From NCBI RefSeq assembly GCF_010725485.1, contig NZ_AP022598.1, forward strand, positions 248,001 through 312,000: a stretch of DNA of 64,000 bases. Reading direction: 5' to 3'. The notes under the pieces are model-generated. The model was given only the letters and a program-made list of their open reading frames with translations. It was not told the origin of the DNA and did not search any database. Origin of the DNA: Mycolicibacterium parafortuitum (GTDB lineage Bacteria > Actinomycetota > Actinomycetes > Mycobacteriales > Mycobacteriaceae). Both the position numbers and the translations under genes were made by a program. Shown piece by piece: positions 15,148-24,721 of the stretch (position 1 is its first letter; every line of letters starts with the position of its first letter).

Positions 15148-17499
15148 TCAGTCTTTCGCGAAGGCGCGGGCGAACTCACGCTCCAGGTCGACGTACGGGT
15201 GGCCCGACACGTCGATACCGACCCGGGCGATAGTGCCGCCGGTGAACGGGAACGGTGCCCGGTACGCCGACGACACCGCAGACCCCGAGTTGCGCCCGAC
15301 GCCCAGGGTGGCCCCTGCAAGTCCAAACGTTCCTGGATGCGAACGCATTTCAGCCAGGCTCGCGACCTGCGCGCCGTCGATGTAGAGGGCGGCGTCCCCG
15401 ACCGGCGTGTGGCTGCCCTCGGCGGTGCCGGTCAGCGTGTAGGAGAAGCCCAGCGTGTGCACGCCCGCCGGGATCGGATCCGGCGCGGCCAGCGTCTGGT
15501 CGTACTCGCCGAGGAAGTTGTAGCAGAAGTGCAACCGCCCACCCTGCACGTACATCACGTACCCGCCGTGCGCCCCGCCGTGTTTGACGATCACCCCCTC
15601 GGCACCGCCGTCGTCGATCGTCACGTCGGCCAGCACGGCGAAGGACCTGCCGTGGATCTCGACCACCGCGCCCATCCCGACGTCGGCGGTTCCCGGGTAG
15701 TAGACATAGGAGTCGCGCTCGCCGGTCAGGTACGGCCGCCACCGCGACATGGTCTCCAGGATGTTCAGGTCGCTCAGCGGCAGACCGTTGTACTTCTCGG
15801 CCTCGGCGAACCACAGCGCCTTGAGCTCTTCGAGCTTCTCCGGATGCTCGGCGGCCAGGTCGTGAGACTGGCTGCGGTCGGAGTCGACGTGATAGAGCTC
15901 CCAGCGGTCCTGATCGAAATGCGACCAGCCTGCCGGCGACGCCGCGTGCACGGCGCTGGCGAACCAGCCCTTATGCCAGATCCCGCGGGTACCCAGCATC
16001 GTGTAGAACTGCGTCTCCTTGCCGGTCGGCGCAGTCGGATTGTCCAGTGCCACTTTGAAACTGACACCATCGAGCGGTTTCTGGGCGACTCCGCGGACCG
16101 TGGCGGGCGGGGTGATGTCGAGCAGGTCGTACACCGTCGGGGTGATGTCGGCGACGTTGACGTAGTTGTCCCGAACCTCGCCGTGTGCGGCGATTCCCTT
16201 GGGCCACGAGATGATCGCCGTGTCCGCGATCCCGCCTTCGTGGGATGCGTAGCGCTTGAACAACTTGTACGGGGTGTTGAAGGCCATCGCCCAGCCGATC
16301 GGGTAATGGTTGTAGGTCTCGGTCCCACCGAGGTCGTCGAAGGCCTTGAGGCTCTCCTCGACCGAGTCGATGTAGCCGTTGAAGAACTTGACCTCGTTGA
16401 CCGACCCGTTCGGCCCGCCCTCCCCGCTGGCCCCGTTGTCGGAGATCACGACGATGATCGTGTTGTCGAGCTGGCCGGACTCCTCGAGGTAGTCCAGGAC
16501 CCGGCCGATCTGGGCGTCGGTGTAGGACAGGAACCCGGCGAACACCTCCGCCATCCGCGCGAACAGCCGCTTCTCGTCATCGCTCAGCGACTCCCACGGC
16601 CGAACGGTGTCCTGCGCCGGCCAGTCCTGGCCGTCCGGCCCCTTGACGTCGAGGTACGGGTTGATCGGGGACAGCTCGGTGTCCGGGGGCACGATGCCGA
16701 GTCGCTTCTGGTTCTCCAGCACGATCTCGCGGTAGACCTCGTAGCCCATGTCGAAGCGCCCGGCATACCGGTCCGCCCATTCCTTGAACACGTGGTGGGG
16801 CGCGTGCCCCGCGCCGGGGCACACGTAGGAGAACCACGGCTTATCCGGCGCGATCACCTTGGAGTCACGGATGAACTCGATGGTCTTGTCGGCCAGGTCC
16901 TTCGACAGGTGATACCCCTGCTCCGGCGTGGCCGGTGGCGCGACGGGGTGGTTGTCGTACATCAGGTCGGGATACCACTGGTCGGTCTCGCCGCCCATGA
17001 ATCCGTAGAACCGCTCGAACCCGCGCGACAACGGCCAGTGCCGTTTGGTCGCGGCCAGATTCGACTCCTCCAGCGGCGTCAGATGCCACTTGCCGATGCA
17101 GTACGTGTTGTATCCGTTCTCGGCGAGCACCTCCGACAGCAGCGCGGTGTCAAAGGGGATGCGCCCGTTACAGTTCGGGAAACCGTCGGTGAACTCCTCG
17201 ATGGTCGCCATGCCGACCGTGGTCGCGTTGCGGCCGGTCAGCAGCGATGCCCGGGTGGGCGAGCACAGCGCGGTGGTGTGGAACTGTGAGAGCCGCACTC
17301 CGCGTTGGGCGATCCGGCTCATCGCGGGCATGTCGACGAGTCCGCCGAAGCAGTCCCACGTCGCGATGCCGATGTCGTCCCAGACCAGATAGAGGACGTT
17401 CGGTGCATCGGGCTGAGCGGTCGGTGCGGCGAACGGCCCCCAGTCCGGTTCCGAATCCCGGATGTCGAGCTCGATCTTGCCGTTGAACTCCGTCGTCAC
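15148..17499 (-). CDS. atsA: Type I arylsulfatase (AtsA/AtsD-like)
   Basis: The 783-residue sulfatase hydrolyses sulfate esters. The formylglycine motif CSPTRASLLTGRN is at about residues 80-92, its Cys being converted to the catalytic aldehyde. Metal ligands lie in VWDDIG and VISDNGASGE, and GKWHLTP is the second signature. The last 150 residues form a beta-sandwich-like extension (GGYVMYVQGGRLHFCYN, GDAALYIDGAQVASL), as in the long mycobacterial AtsA and AtsD (787 residues). Position near the end of the S10 operon favours AtsA by synteny, but AtsA and AtsD are close paralogues. No formylglycine-generating enzyme gene is in the window, so maturation must be supplied elsewhere. No signal peptide is evident. 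Confidence 0.88.
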   Translation of the reverse strand: MTTEFNGKIELDIRDSEPDWGPFAAPTAQPDAPNVLYLVWDDIGIATWDCFGGLVDMPAMSRIAQRGVRLSQFHTTALCSPTRASLLTGRNATTVGMATIEEFTDGFPNCNGRIPFDTALLSEVLAENGYNTYCIGKWHLTPLEESNLAATKRHWPLSRGFERFYGFMGGETDQWYPDLMYDNHPVAPPATPEQGYHLSKDLADKTIEFIRDSKVIAPDKPWFSYVCPGAGHAPHHVFKEWADRYAGRFDMGYEVYREIVLENQKRLGIVPPDTELSPINPYLDVKGPDGQDWPAQDTVRPWESLSDDEKRLFARMAEVFAGFLSYTDAQIGRVLDYLEESGQLDNTIIVVISDNGASGEGGPNGSVNEVKFFNGYIDSVEESLKAFDDLGGTETYNHYPIGWAMAFNTPYKLFKRYASHEGGIADTAIISWPKGIAAHGEVRDNYVNVADITPTVYDLLDITPPATVRGVAQKPLDGVSFKVALDNPTAPTGKETQFYTMLGTRGIWHKGWFASAVHAASPAGWSHFDQDRWELYHVDSDRSQSHDLAAEHPEKLEELKALWFAEAEKYNGLPLSDLNILETMSRWRPYLTGERDSYVYYPGTADVGMGAVVEIHGRSFAVLADVTIDDGGAEGVIVKHGGAHGGYVMYVQGGRLHFCYNFLGEYDQTLAAPDPIPAGVHTLGFSYTLTGTAEGSHTPVGDAALYIDGAQVASLAEMRSHPGTFGLAGATLGVGRNSGSAVSSAYRAPFPFTGGTIARVGIDVSGHPYVDLEREFARAFAKD

Positions 17500-17573
17500 G
17501 CACGGAGATTACCCCGAGCTCCCCAGATCGAGGCCGAGAACCTCCGATGGCCGCTCCCGGCGTCACCGACTGG

Positions 17574-19250
17574 TCAGCCCCGCACGGGCACCGGTTCGTT
17601 CACCCGGTAGAGCCGGTAGTTCGGCTGATTGGCTCCCGAGTTGGGGATCTCGAGTTCCAGAGTGGCCACATCCGATCCCGTGTCGTAGAGCGTCGGGTAG
17701 CGCAGATTGAGCGCATCCGCGGTGCCGCGTCCGGTGTTCGGCACCGCCAGCAGGTACCGGATACCGTAGGCCGAGGGCGTGTTGAGCAACTTCACGAAAT
17801 CTCTATCCGACGGCACCACAAACGTTTTCGGCTTACGGGACGCCACGACCACGGCGAACCCGTACATGGTGTCGGTGATCACCGAACCCGGCGGTAACCC
17901 GAGGCCGTCCAGGTACTGCGCCAGCTCCCGCTCCGTGGAGAAGGTCGCCGCGATACGGCGCTGTTCGTCCTTGCGAGGACTGGTGTCGTCGGGGTCGGGC
18001 CGCAGCACCGCCCCCAGCGCGTACTCCTGCGGCGCATAGGCCGGCAGGCTCATCCCCCAGGCCGCCACCGGTATGCAGGCCGCGAACAACACCGCCGCCA
18101 CCGCACCCGCGCGGTACGACGGGACGGTGTGGACGGGCGGGATCTCCGGTGCATGGCGGCCGCGCCGGGTCGGCGAAGCCAACGTGCCGTCGGGGACGAC
18201 GAGCAACGCCATGCACGCCGCGAACGGCACCGCCACGATGTAGAACCGCAGGAACGGGAACGTACCGCCGGTGGCGTACGTCAGGGTCTGAAACGCCAGT
18301 GCCGCCCCGAAGATCAGGATCGGCGGCAGCAGCATCTGGCGGGTCGGGCGGCGCAGGCCGGTGACCGCGGCCCACCCCGTCAGTGGCACCAGCGTCGGCG
18401 CCAGCAGCAGCAGACAGACCCCCGAGTACCCCAGTCCGGCAACGATGTTCGCCGCGCCACCTCCGGACTGTTCGAGAATCGCGGCGTTGCCGTACTGCGA
18501 GGTGAACTGAGCCAGTGCCTCCCCGGTGATCAACCAGCTGGCCGCCGCCCAGCCCAGGACCGCGGCGATCCCGGGTCCGCTGACCAGGATGACGTCGAGC
18601 AGCGCGCGCTTGAGCCGGGGCCCCTCCCGGGCGCGCAGATAGGTGGTCGCCCCGACCAGCACACCTGCGGCGGCCACACACGCCGCCGCGTCATAGCGCG
18701 TCAGGTAGGCCAGGCCCATCGCGACGGCGCCGGCGGCGATCAAGTGGTGCACGTCGTCGTCGACCATCCACATCGTCAGCCGGCGCACCGCCCAGATCAG
18801 GAAGAACACGAACGGCGCTTCGCTCATCCCGTTGGATCCGTAGAACACGATCATCGGGTGGCACGCGAACAGCGCGGTGATGAGCAGGCTGTAGCGGCGC
18901 GGGAGTCCGCGGTCGTTGCCCATCGACAGGATCTGTACCGACGCGCCGGCCATGAACGCCGCCGACATCACCGTTCCGGCGAAGGCCCGCGCCGTGATGT
19001 CCGGCCACCACGATGCCAGCGCCACCAGCGGCAGCTGCACCATCGCGGTCAGCGGCGTGAAGATGAATCCGATTGCGGCCAAATGGGGTTCGCGGCTGAA
19101 CAGCACGCTCTGGGCGGCGGCCGTGCGCGACAGCGCGTCGCCGAGGAGAAAACCCTGGCGCACCTGCAACCAATACCCCACCGCGGTGTACCCGGCGAAG
19201 GCCATAACGAAGACGACTGCCTTGAGTCGCCGATCGGAGACGTCTCTCAT
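17574..19250 (-). CDS. Polytopic GT-C-like membrane protein
   Basis: The 558-residue protein has 10-12 hydrophobic helices up to about residue 400, then a soluble C-terminal domain of about 150 residues (ELAQYLDGLGLPPGSVITDTMYGF). The early loop GDALSRTAAAQSVLFSREPHLAAIGF carries an acidic residue after the first helix, as in GT-C glycosyltransferases that use polyprenyl-linked donors. No closer family is recognised. It is the last gene of a four-gene coupled operon: its ATG overlaps the stop of the GT2 gene (ATGA). Its likely role is transfer or modification of the polysaccharide made by the operon. Confidence 0.75.
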   Translation of the reverse strand: MRDVSDRRLKAVVFVMAFAGYTAVGYWLQVRQGFLLGDALSRTAAAQSVLFSREPHLAAIGFIFTPLTAMVQLPLVALASWWPDITARAFAGTVMSAAFMAGASVQILSMGNDRGLPRRYSLLITALFACHPMIVFYGSNGMSEAPFVFFLIWAVRRLTMWMVDDDVHHLIAAGAVAMGLAYLTRYDAAACVAAAGVLVGATTYLRAREGPRLKRALLDVILVSGPGIAAVLGWAAASWLITGEALAQFTSQYGNAAILEQSGGGAANIVAGLGYSGVCLLLLAPTLVPLTGWAAVTGLRRPTRQMLLPPILIFGAALAFQTLTYATGGTFPFLRFYIVAVPFAACMALLVVPDGTLASPTRRGRHAPEIPPVHTVPSYRAGAVAAVLFAACIPVAAWGMSLPAYAPQEYALGAVLRPDPDDTSPRKDEQRRIAATFSTERELAQYLDGLGLPPGSVITDTMYGFAVVVASRKPKTFVVPSDRDFVKLLNTPSAYGIRYLLAVPNTGRGTADALNLRYPTLYDTGSDVATLELEIPNSGANQPNYRLYRVNEPVPVRG

Positions 19251-20662
19251 CGCCCGGCCAGGCCGTGAACGGTCTTCTCCCAGTACGACGGATTACGGAC
19301 CAACTGGTAGAGCCCCTTGGCCGCGGCCACGCTCATCAACACCCAGAAGAACGGCACGGTCAGTGCCGGCAGCAGCAGATCGGGCCGGTCGTCCTCGCGT
19401 AATGCGACCAGGTTCAGGTAGATCATCGCGAGATTGCCCAGTACCAGGCACACCAGCGCCGGGAAGTAGACGAACGCCGGGAACACCGCGGCGACGGCGG
19501 CGGGCTGGCCGAGGAACCACAGGACGGTGATGAGCCAGAAGAACAGGTTGAGCACCGCGACCACCGGGGTCCCACCGAGGATCAGGTTGAAGCGGATGAA
19601 CGCCCGCACCCCGAGCGTGCGCAGCAGTTCCCGGGGCCGGCGCATCTCCACCAGCCAGGTCTGCAGATAGCCCTTGTACCACCGGGAACGCTGGCGGATC
19701 CAGTTGATGTAATCGCTGTTGGCCTCCTCCAGCGTCGTGGACTCGACCACCGCCGTGACGAACCCGTTCGCGGCGATCCGCAGGCCCAGGTCGGCGTCCT
19801 CGGTGACGTTGTAGGGGTCCCATGCGCCGACCCTGTCCAGCGCCGAGGCCAGCAGATGGTTGGAGGTGCCGCCCAGCGGGATCGGGGTGTCGGTGCTCGA
19901 CATCCCCGGCAGCAGGTAGCCGAACCACAGCCCGTATTCGGCGGTGAAACAGCCGGTCAGCCAGTTCTGGTGCCCGTTGTAGAACGCCAGGCGCGCCTGC
20001 ACGCAGACGACGTCGTCCCCGGCCCGGCGGAACACCGCGACCACTCGGCGCAACTGCAGCGGATCGGGCCTGTCCTCGGCGTCGTAGATGGTGATGATCT
20101 CCCCGGTGGCGAACTCCAGTCCGTAGTTGCAGGCCTTCGGCTTGGTCCGGGGTTCTGCCGGCGGCACCAGCACCACCTCGACGAAAGCCACCTCGGCACA
20201 CCGACGGGCCGCCGAGATGGTGACCTCGTCGTCGGCCTCCAACAGCAGCAGGATCTGCAGCTTGTCCTTCGGGTACTCCAGCGCCGCCATCCCGGCGATC
20301 AGTTCACCGATGACCTCGGGCTCCCGGAACGCCGGCACCAGCACGGTGTAGGACGGCAGTTCGGAGTCCGGTATCGACCGCGCTTCGTCGTCGGTGACGA
20401 CGATGGCCCGCGTCGCCAGCCCGTGCCGGAAGATCAGCACCCGGTCGAGGATCGTGAACACGTATGCCGCGGTGCAGAGCCCGACCAGGATGATCGCGGT
20501 GGCCTGGGGCCAGAACACCACGCCGGTAGCGACGGCGACCAGGCCGCCCCACAGCGCCAACCGCTGCCAACCCATCAGCGGCATCGCCGCGGACCGCATG
20601 GGGTCCTGTTCGAGCAGCCCGTTGACGGCCAGGTGCAGCGCGCGTGACTCGTCGACTGTCAT
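19247..20662 (-). CDS. BcsA-like family 2 membrane glycosyltransferase
   Basis: This is a 471-residue processive-type GT2. Two N-terminal helices precede the catalytic domain (about 100-330). Visible catalytic elements are VLVPAFREPEVI, LLEADDEVT, the nucleotide-sugar DAEDRPDP block, TEDADLGLR (TED motif, general base) and QRSRWYKGY, the Q(Q/R)xRW motif of cellulose, hyaluronan and chitin synthases. Four C-terminal helices follow. There is no PilZ domain, so no direct c-di-GMP switch as in proteobacterial BcsA. The operon also encodes a BcsB-like partner. The polymer made cannot be told from sequence. Confidence 0.88.
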   Translation of the reverse strand: MTVDESRALHLAVNGLLEQDPMRSAAMPLMGWQRLALWGGLVAVATGVVFWPQATAIILVGLCTAAYVFTILDRVLIFRHGLATRAIVVTDDEARSIPDSELPSYTVLVPAFREPEVIGELIAGMAALEYPKDKLQILLLLEADDEVTISAARRCAEVAFVEVVLVPPAEPRTKPKACNYGLEFATGEIITIYDAEDRPDPLQLRRVVAVFRRAGDDVVCVQARLAFYNGHQNWLTGCFTAEYGLWFGYLLPGMSSTDTPIPLGGTSNHLLASALDRVGAWDPYNVTEDADLGLRIAANGFVTAVVESTTLEEANSDYINWIRQRSRWYKGYLQTWLVEMRRPRELLRTLGVRAFIRFNLILGGTPVVAVLNLFFWLITVLWFLGQPAAVAAVFPAFVYFPALVCLVLGNLAMIYLNLVALREDDRPDLLLPALTVPFFWVLMSVAAAKGLYQLVRNPSYWEKTVHGLAGR

Positions 20663-22167
20663 CGCGATCCCTCTGCCGGAACGCGCATCTGGGCCTCGAC
20701 GAAGCCCCGGCCGAATTCGGTGAGCATGCCGGCGTCCTTGAACGACGGTGTCTCGTCGCCGACGACCGAGGATCCACGGAACAGGATGGTGAACAACCGG
20801 CTGAGGGTTTTGCCAGGCGCGCCGTTGGGTTCCGGGAACGGCGCGTCAGGTTCGTGGTTGTCCACCGAGCCGATGAGGTATCTCTGCGCCAGACCGTCCT
20901 TGCCCCACTCGAATGCGAGCAGGCTCCAGGTGAGCAGCAGGCCGTCGTCGACGGCGGTGAACAACTCGCCGGTGATCCCGTGGCCGAGGTCGACGCTGCG
21001 CCGCTCGCTCTGTCGCTCGTCGACGGCGAAGAGCACCTGGGGCGGGAAGACCCGCAGTGACATCGGCCAGTCCGTGGTGACGGTGTCCACCACCACCGTG
21101 CGGGGCCGGCCGAACTTGTCCCACTCCGGGTTACCGACGTCGGCGACCAACTTCTGCCGGTCCAGCGTGGCGTTGCTGCCGTAGAGACGCCGGACGACGT
21201 CGTAGGAGTCGGTCTCGACCACGTGCCACCCGGCCGGAGGCGCGGGCAGCTGCCCCACGACGATTCCGTCGAACTGCGGTAGCGGGGGCGGCCGGGACCC
21301 CGGCGGCAGCGGGATCGCGGCCACGGCGATCCCGACGGCGGCGACCAGCAGCGAACCCCACCACACATCGGTGGCGGTCATCGGTTCGGTGCGAGCGGCG
21401 GCGGCCGCCGGCACCGATCGCGGCTGCACGAGCAGCACCGCGCTGACACACACGATCGAGGCGAGCGTGGGTATCTGCTGATAGAGCAGCAGTGACGTGT
21501 CCGGCCGCAGTGCGACGATCACCAGGAGCGACAGCGGCCCGACCGACCACGCGACGGCCGCGGCCGCGGCCACGCGCAGATCGTCGGTCCCCACCGCGAT
21601 CGCGGTGGCGGCCGCGGTGATCATCAGGGCCGCCGCGCCAGCGGCCGGCTTACCGCCGCCCAGCACGATCACCGCGACGTGATACCCCAGGGGCAGCGCC
21701 AGGATCGTCATCGCCCAGACCGGGTCGAACCGGGTCACCGCCCGGAGCCCGAACAGCAGGATTCCTGCCCCCGCGACGAACAGCACCATCGCGACCAGAT
21801 CCAGTCGCAACATCCAGAAGAAGTCGGCGTAGCGCGGCGTCAGGACCCCGTACACCAGCACCGCGAACGTCAGCACCATCACCGCGACGATCACATCGGT
21901 CTGCCGATCGTCGATGCGCGCCGCGTAGGGCTTACGGAGCGCCAGGCCACCCGCGGCCAGCACCGCGGACGCCGGAATGATCCAGGTGTATCCGTTGATG
22001 CCGTTCACACGGGTGTTCTCCAGCGACGCGCGCAGCGAATCGGCAAAGGCCAGGACGGTGATGGTGGCGATGAGCGCCCACCGCAGCAGCCGGCTCAGCG
22101 TCCGTTCCCCCGCCATGCCGGCGATGGGCGGGGATGCCGCGGGCGGCGCCTCGGCCGGCGTCGTCAT
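20659..22167 (-). CDS. Polytopic membrane protein with C-terminal extracytoplasmic domain
   Basis: The 502-residue protein has about nine to ten hydrophobic helices (residues 25-290), then a soluble domain of about 200 residues (GWHVVETDSYDVVRRLYGSN through RYLIGSVDNHEPDAP). The layout recalls exosortase/EpsI-type proteins, but I see no clear catalytic Cys-Arg-His set, so I leave it unassigned. The start at 22167 is one base after the stop of the BcsB-like gene, which excludes a 20-residue extension. Its stop overlaps the GT2 start (ATGA). Its position between BcsB-like and BcsA-like genes suggests an assembly or export component. Confidence 0.75.
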   Translation of the reverse strand: MTTPAEAPPAASPPIAGMAGERTLSRLLRWALIATITVLAFADSLRASLENTRVNGINGYTWIIPASAVLAAGGLALRKPYAARIDDRQTDVIVAVMVLTFAVLVYGVLTPRYADFFWMLRLDLVAMVLFVAGAGILLFGLRAVTRFDPVWAMTILALPLGYHVAVIVLGGGKPAAGAAALMITAAATAIAVGTDDLRVAAAAAVAWSVGPLSLLVIVALRPDTSLLLYQQIPTLASIVCVSAVLLVQPRSVPAAAAARTEPMTATDVWWGSLLVAAVGIAVAAIPLPPGSRPPPLPQFDGIVVGQLPAPPAGWHVVETDSYDVVRRLYGSNATLDRQKLVADVGNPEWDKFGRPRTVVVDTVTTDWPMSLRVFPPQVLFAVDERQSERRSVDLGHGITGELFTAVDDGLLLTWSLLAFEWGKDGLAQRYLIGSVDNHEPDAPFPEPNGAPGKTLSRLFTILFRGSSVVGDETPSFKDAGMLTEFGRGFVEAQMRVPAEGSR

Positions 22168-22168
22168 C

Positions 22169-24067
22169 TCACCCTCGTCGCCGGCGCAGCAGCAGTGCCC
22201 CGGTGACCACCGCCGCGGCGAAGACACCCGCGGCCACCCAGATCAGCACGGTGCCACCGCTCCCGGAATCCCGCGTCGCGGCCTGCGCCGAGGCGACCGG
22301 GGCCGGGACCGTCACCGGGGCGCGGCCGGGTGACGAGATGACCGCGCTCCCGTAGAGCCGCGGCCAGCGCGCGGGGTCCTCGTCGAGCCAGCGCAGCAAT
22401 TGGTCGAGCTGACGCGGCGCCCCGTTGGAGGTCGCGACCAGCAGAGACCGGCTACCGTCGAAGACCGACTGAAGCGCTCCGAACCCGACGGCCGGATCGA
22501 GGCGCAGTGTCACAGGGGCACCCGACGGGTCCGCCCCCTCGACTGTGAGCCCATCGTCTGACACCGAGACCGGCAGGGTGATGTCGTCGCGGTCCCAGCC
22601 GTCGGCAGCGATCAGCACCGCCGGGCCACCGCTGTCGACGGCCTGCTGGAGACCGACGACCGCCGTATCGATGGGCAGCGCGCTGAGGCGCTGCAGCCCC
22701 GTCATGATCGACACGGCTCGCGCCGTATCGGCGTAACGGTCGTCGCCGATCCCGATTTCGACGCGGGGCATCAACGCCTGCGGCAGCGACTGCAGCCCGG
22801 GTGGCACAGGAGGCGTGGCCGGGGCGCTCTGCACCGTGCTCTCACCGTCGATGGACAGGGTGAGCGGCTGGAACTCGCCGCAGCGCCCGGTGTTGCCGGT
22901 GATGTCGACGGCGACTTCGAGGTTGGTGAACCGCTGGAGCAGGCGGTCGGGGATGTCGACCCAGTGGTCGATGACGCCGTCTCGGCCGGCGACCCACCGG
23001 TCGAAGGACTCGCCACCGGTCCGGACGACGACCTGGGCGCCGATGTTCTCCGGCACCGGGGTGTAGGACCCGACCAGGTGAACCCGGACGTTGTGGGCCG
23101 ACCTGCCCAACCGGGTCTGATCGATGCCGAAGACCACGCGCGGGGCCAGCGCCTCCGTCGTCAACTCGTTCTCGCCGAGTTCACGCAACGTGGTCGTGTC
23201 ACCGGGAAGCTGCGGGGCATCGCGCAACGGCCCCACCACGGCCCGGGTGCTGATCGCCAGCCGGCGCAGGTCACTGGCGAGCAGCCGGGTTTGATTGGCC
23301 AGTTCGGCTGCCGGACCCGAGATCAGCAGCACCGGGATCCCCGGGCCGCCCTGCAGCGACAGCCCGCTGTCGGGTCCCTCGGTGATCGCGATCCGCCGCT
23401 CGAAGGGGGCCGACTCGGCGGCAGGCAGCACCTGCCCGCGCGGCAATGCGGCGATCTGCACCCCGGTGTTCTGCTGCCGATACCGGGAGGTCACCGCGGT
23501 GGCCAACCGCACCGCGGCATCGGACTCCGCCTGCGACGGGTCCGGCGGGACGGCGATAGTCAGCGTGCGCAGGACCGGAGGCAGGAAGTCGGCGACCGCG
23601 GCAGGCACGGATTCGACCCCGGCGAACTCGACCGCGCCGTCGACGAGCCGCAACGGATTACTCGGGTCCAGGCAGTATCCGTCCAGCGGAAGGAGATACG
23701 CGTTGATGGTGATCGTGACCGCGTTCTCGACCACGACCACGCCGTCGAGCGGGATCCGCACCGGGCCCCGCGGCAGCAGCGGCACGTCCAGCTGCGCGAT
23801 GGTGCGCCGATCCTGGACCACGGTGACGGCCGCCGACCGCAGGAAGACCGGGAGCTCCAGCGTCGCGTCCAGTGCGGTCGGGGTCATGCCCGGCGGCACC
23901 GGGAAGGTCACGGTGGTGGTTCCGGCCTGACCGTAGAACTCCAGCGGGCCCGCCGATCCCAGCTCATCGAAGGTGACGGGAACGGCCCGCGCGGGCGGTG
24001 CAGACGACGCGACGACCGGCATCAGCACGGCGCACACTGCCAAAAAGCACGCCCCCACCCACCGCAT
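22169..24067 (-). CDS. BcsB-like (cellulose synthase accessory) exported membrane-anchored protein
   Basis: The 632-residue protein has an N-terminal signal peptide (VGACFLAVCAVLMPVVASSAPPARA) and a single C-terminal helix (VLIWVAAGVFAAAVVTGALLL) followed by RRRRG, so the bulk is outside the membrane and anchored at the end, exactly the topology of BcsB. The region LEFYGQAGTTTVTFPVPPG followed by DATLELP, and the later DGYCLDPSNPLRLVDGAVEF, match the jelly-roll and C-x-D-P-x-N pattern of BcsB domains. BcsB guides the nascent polysaccharide out of the synthase. It is the first gene of the operon, lying beyond the terminator of the S10 operon. Confidence 0.78.
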   Translation of the reverse strand: MRWVGACFLAVCAVLMPVVASSAPPARAVPVTFDELGSAGPLEFYGQAGTTTVTFPVPPGMTPTALDATLELPVFLRSAAVTVVQDRRTIAQLDVPLLPRGPVRIPLDGVVVVENAVTITINAYLLPLDGYCLDPSNPLRLVDGAVEFAGVESVPAAVADFLPPVLRTLTIAVPPDPSQAESDAAVRLATAVTSRYRQQNTGVQIAALPRGQVLPAAESAPFERRIAITEGPDSGLSLQGGPGIPVLLISGPAAELANQTRLLASDLRRLAISTRAVVGPLRDAPQLPGDTTTLRELGENELTTEALAPRVVFGIDQTRLGRSAHNVRVHLVGSYTPVPENIGAQVVVRTGGESFDRWVAGRDGVIDHWVDIPDRLLQRFTNLEVAVDITGNTGRCGEFQPLTLSIDGESTVQSAPATPPVPPGLQSLPQALMPRVEIGIGDDRYADTARAVSIMTGLQRLSALPIDTAVVGLQQAVDSGGPAVLIAADGWDRDDITLPVSVSDDGLTVEGADPSGAPVTLRLDPAVGFGALQSVFDGSRSLLVATSNGAPRQLDQLLRWLDEDPARWPRLYGSAVISSPGRAPVTVPAPVASAQAATRDSGSGGTVLIWVAAGVFAAAVVTGALLLRRRRG

Positions 24068-24121
24068 ACGGAAATGTTACGTGGATCACACCGGGCCCGT
24101 CGGGCGCGGCGCAATTCGGAT

Positions 24122-24160
24122 AACAAACACCGCTGCCCACCGCGCGAAGCGGTGGGCAGC
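24122..24160 (-). terminator. Intrinsic terminator of the S10 operon
   Basis: A perfect 12-bp stem (GCTGCCCACCGC / GCGGTGGGCAGC, 24132-24160) with a 5-nt loop is followed, in the leftward direction, by the U-rich GTGTTTGTTA. It lies 20 bp after the rpsQ stop and separates the ribosomal operon from the BcsB-like gene. Confidence 0.88.
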
Positions 24161-24179
24161 CGGATGAAAGCAGGGCCGG

Positions 24180-24488
24180 TTACTTGGCCTTTTCGAGCAC
24201 CTCGACGAGACGCCAGCGCTTGGTGGCCGACGTCGGGCGGGTCTCCATCAGCGAGACGCGGTCGCCGACACCGGCGTCGCCGTTCTCGTCGTGGGCCTTG
24301 ACCTTCGTCGTGGTCCGGATGATCTTGCCGTACAGCGGGTGGCTCTTACGCGACTCGAGCTCGACGACGATCGTCTTCTGCATCTTGTCCGACACGACAT
24401 AGCCGATGGCGGTCTTGCGACGGCCGCGCGGCTTCTCGGTCCGCGGGGTGTGCGCCGGACCCTTCGATCCAGCCTGAGTGTCTGCCAT
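24180..24488 (-). CDS. rpsQ: 30S ribosomal protein S17
   Basis: The 102-residue protein has the S17 core [22 protein letters not shown] and [19 protein letters not shown]; it binds 16S rRNA early in 30S assembly. The N-terminal 20-residue polar extension is typical of mycobacteria. It is the last gene of the S10 operon, overlapping rpmC by one base (TAATG), and is followed by a strong terminator. Confidence 0.98.
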   Translation of the reverse strand: MADTQAGSKGPAHTPRTEKPRGRRKTAIGYVVSDKMQKTIVVELESRKSHPLYGKIIRTTTKVKAHDENGDAGVGDRVSLMETRPTSATKRWRLVEVLEKAK

Positions 24489-24721
24489 TACGAATCCTCA
24501 CCTCCGGGTCCGGCGGCCAGACCCAGCTCACGTTCACGCAGCACGGTGTACACGCGCGCAATTTCCTGCCGCACGGTGCGAAGCCGGCGGTTGTTGGCAA
24601 GCTGGCCGGTCGCCATCTGGAAGCGCAGGTTGAACAGCTCTTCCTTCGACTCGCGGAGCTTGTCGGTCAGTTCGTCGTCGCTGAGCTCACGCAGTTCACC
24701 GGTGGTGGTTCCGACAGCCAT
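24488..24721 (-). CDS. rpmC: 50S ribosomal protein L29
   Basis: The 77-residue protein carries the L29 signature [32 protein letters not shown] and [15 protein letters not shown]. It sits near the peptide exit tunnel and helps dock trigger factor and SRP. The ATG at 24721 overlaps the rplP stop. It is somewhat longer at the C-terminus than the E. coli protein. Confidence 0.98.
   Translation of the reverse strand: MAVGTTTGELRELSDDELTDKLRESKEELFNLRFQMATGQLANNRRLRTVRQEIARVYTVLRERELGLAAGPGGEDS

Noticed and set aside
14653..17289. Open frame of 878 codons on the plus strand opposite the sulfatase
   Set aside because: The sulfatase motifs on the minus strand are unambiguous; the plus-strand reading shows no recognisable domain.
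20304..21368. Alternative minus-strand frame across the junction of the GT2 and polytopic genes
   Set aside because: It is Ser/Arg/Pro-rich, lacks hydrophobic segments and conflicts with the coupled ATGA start of the GT2 gene.
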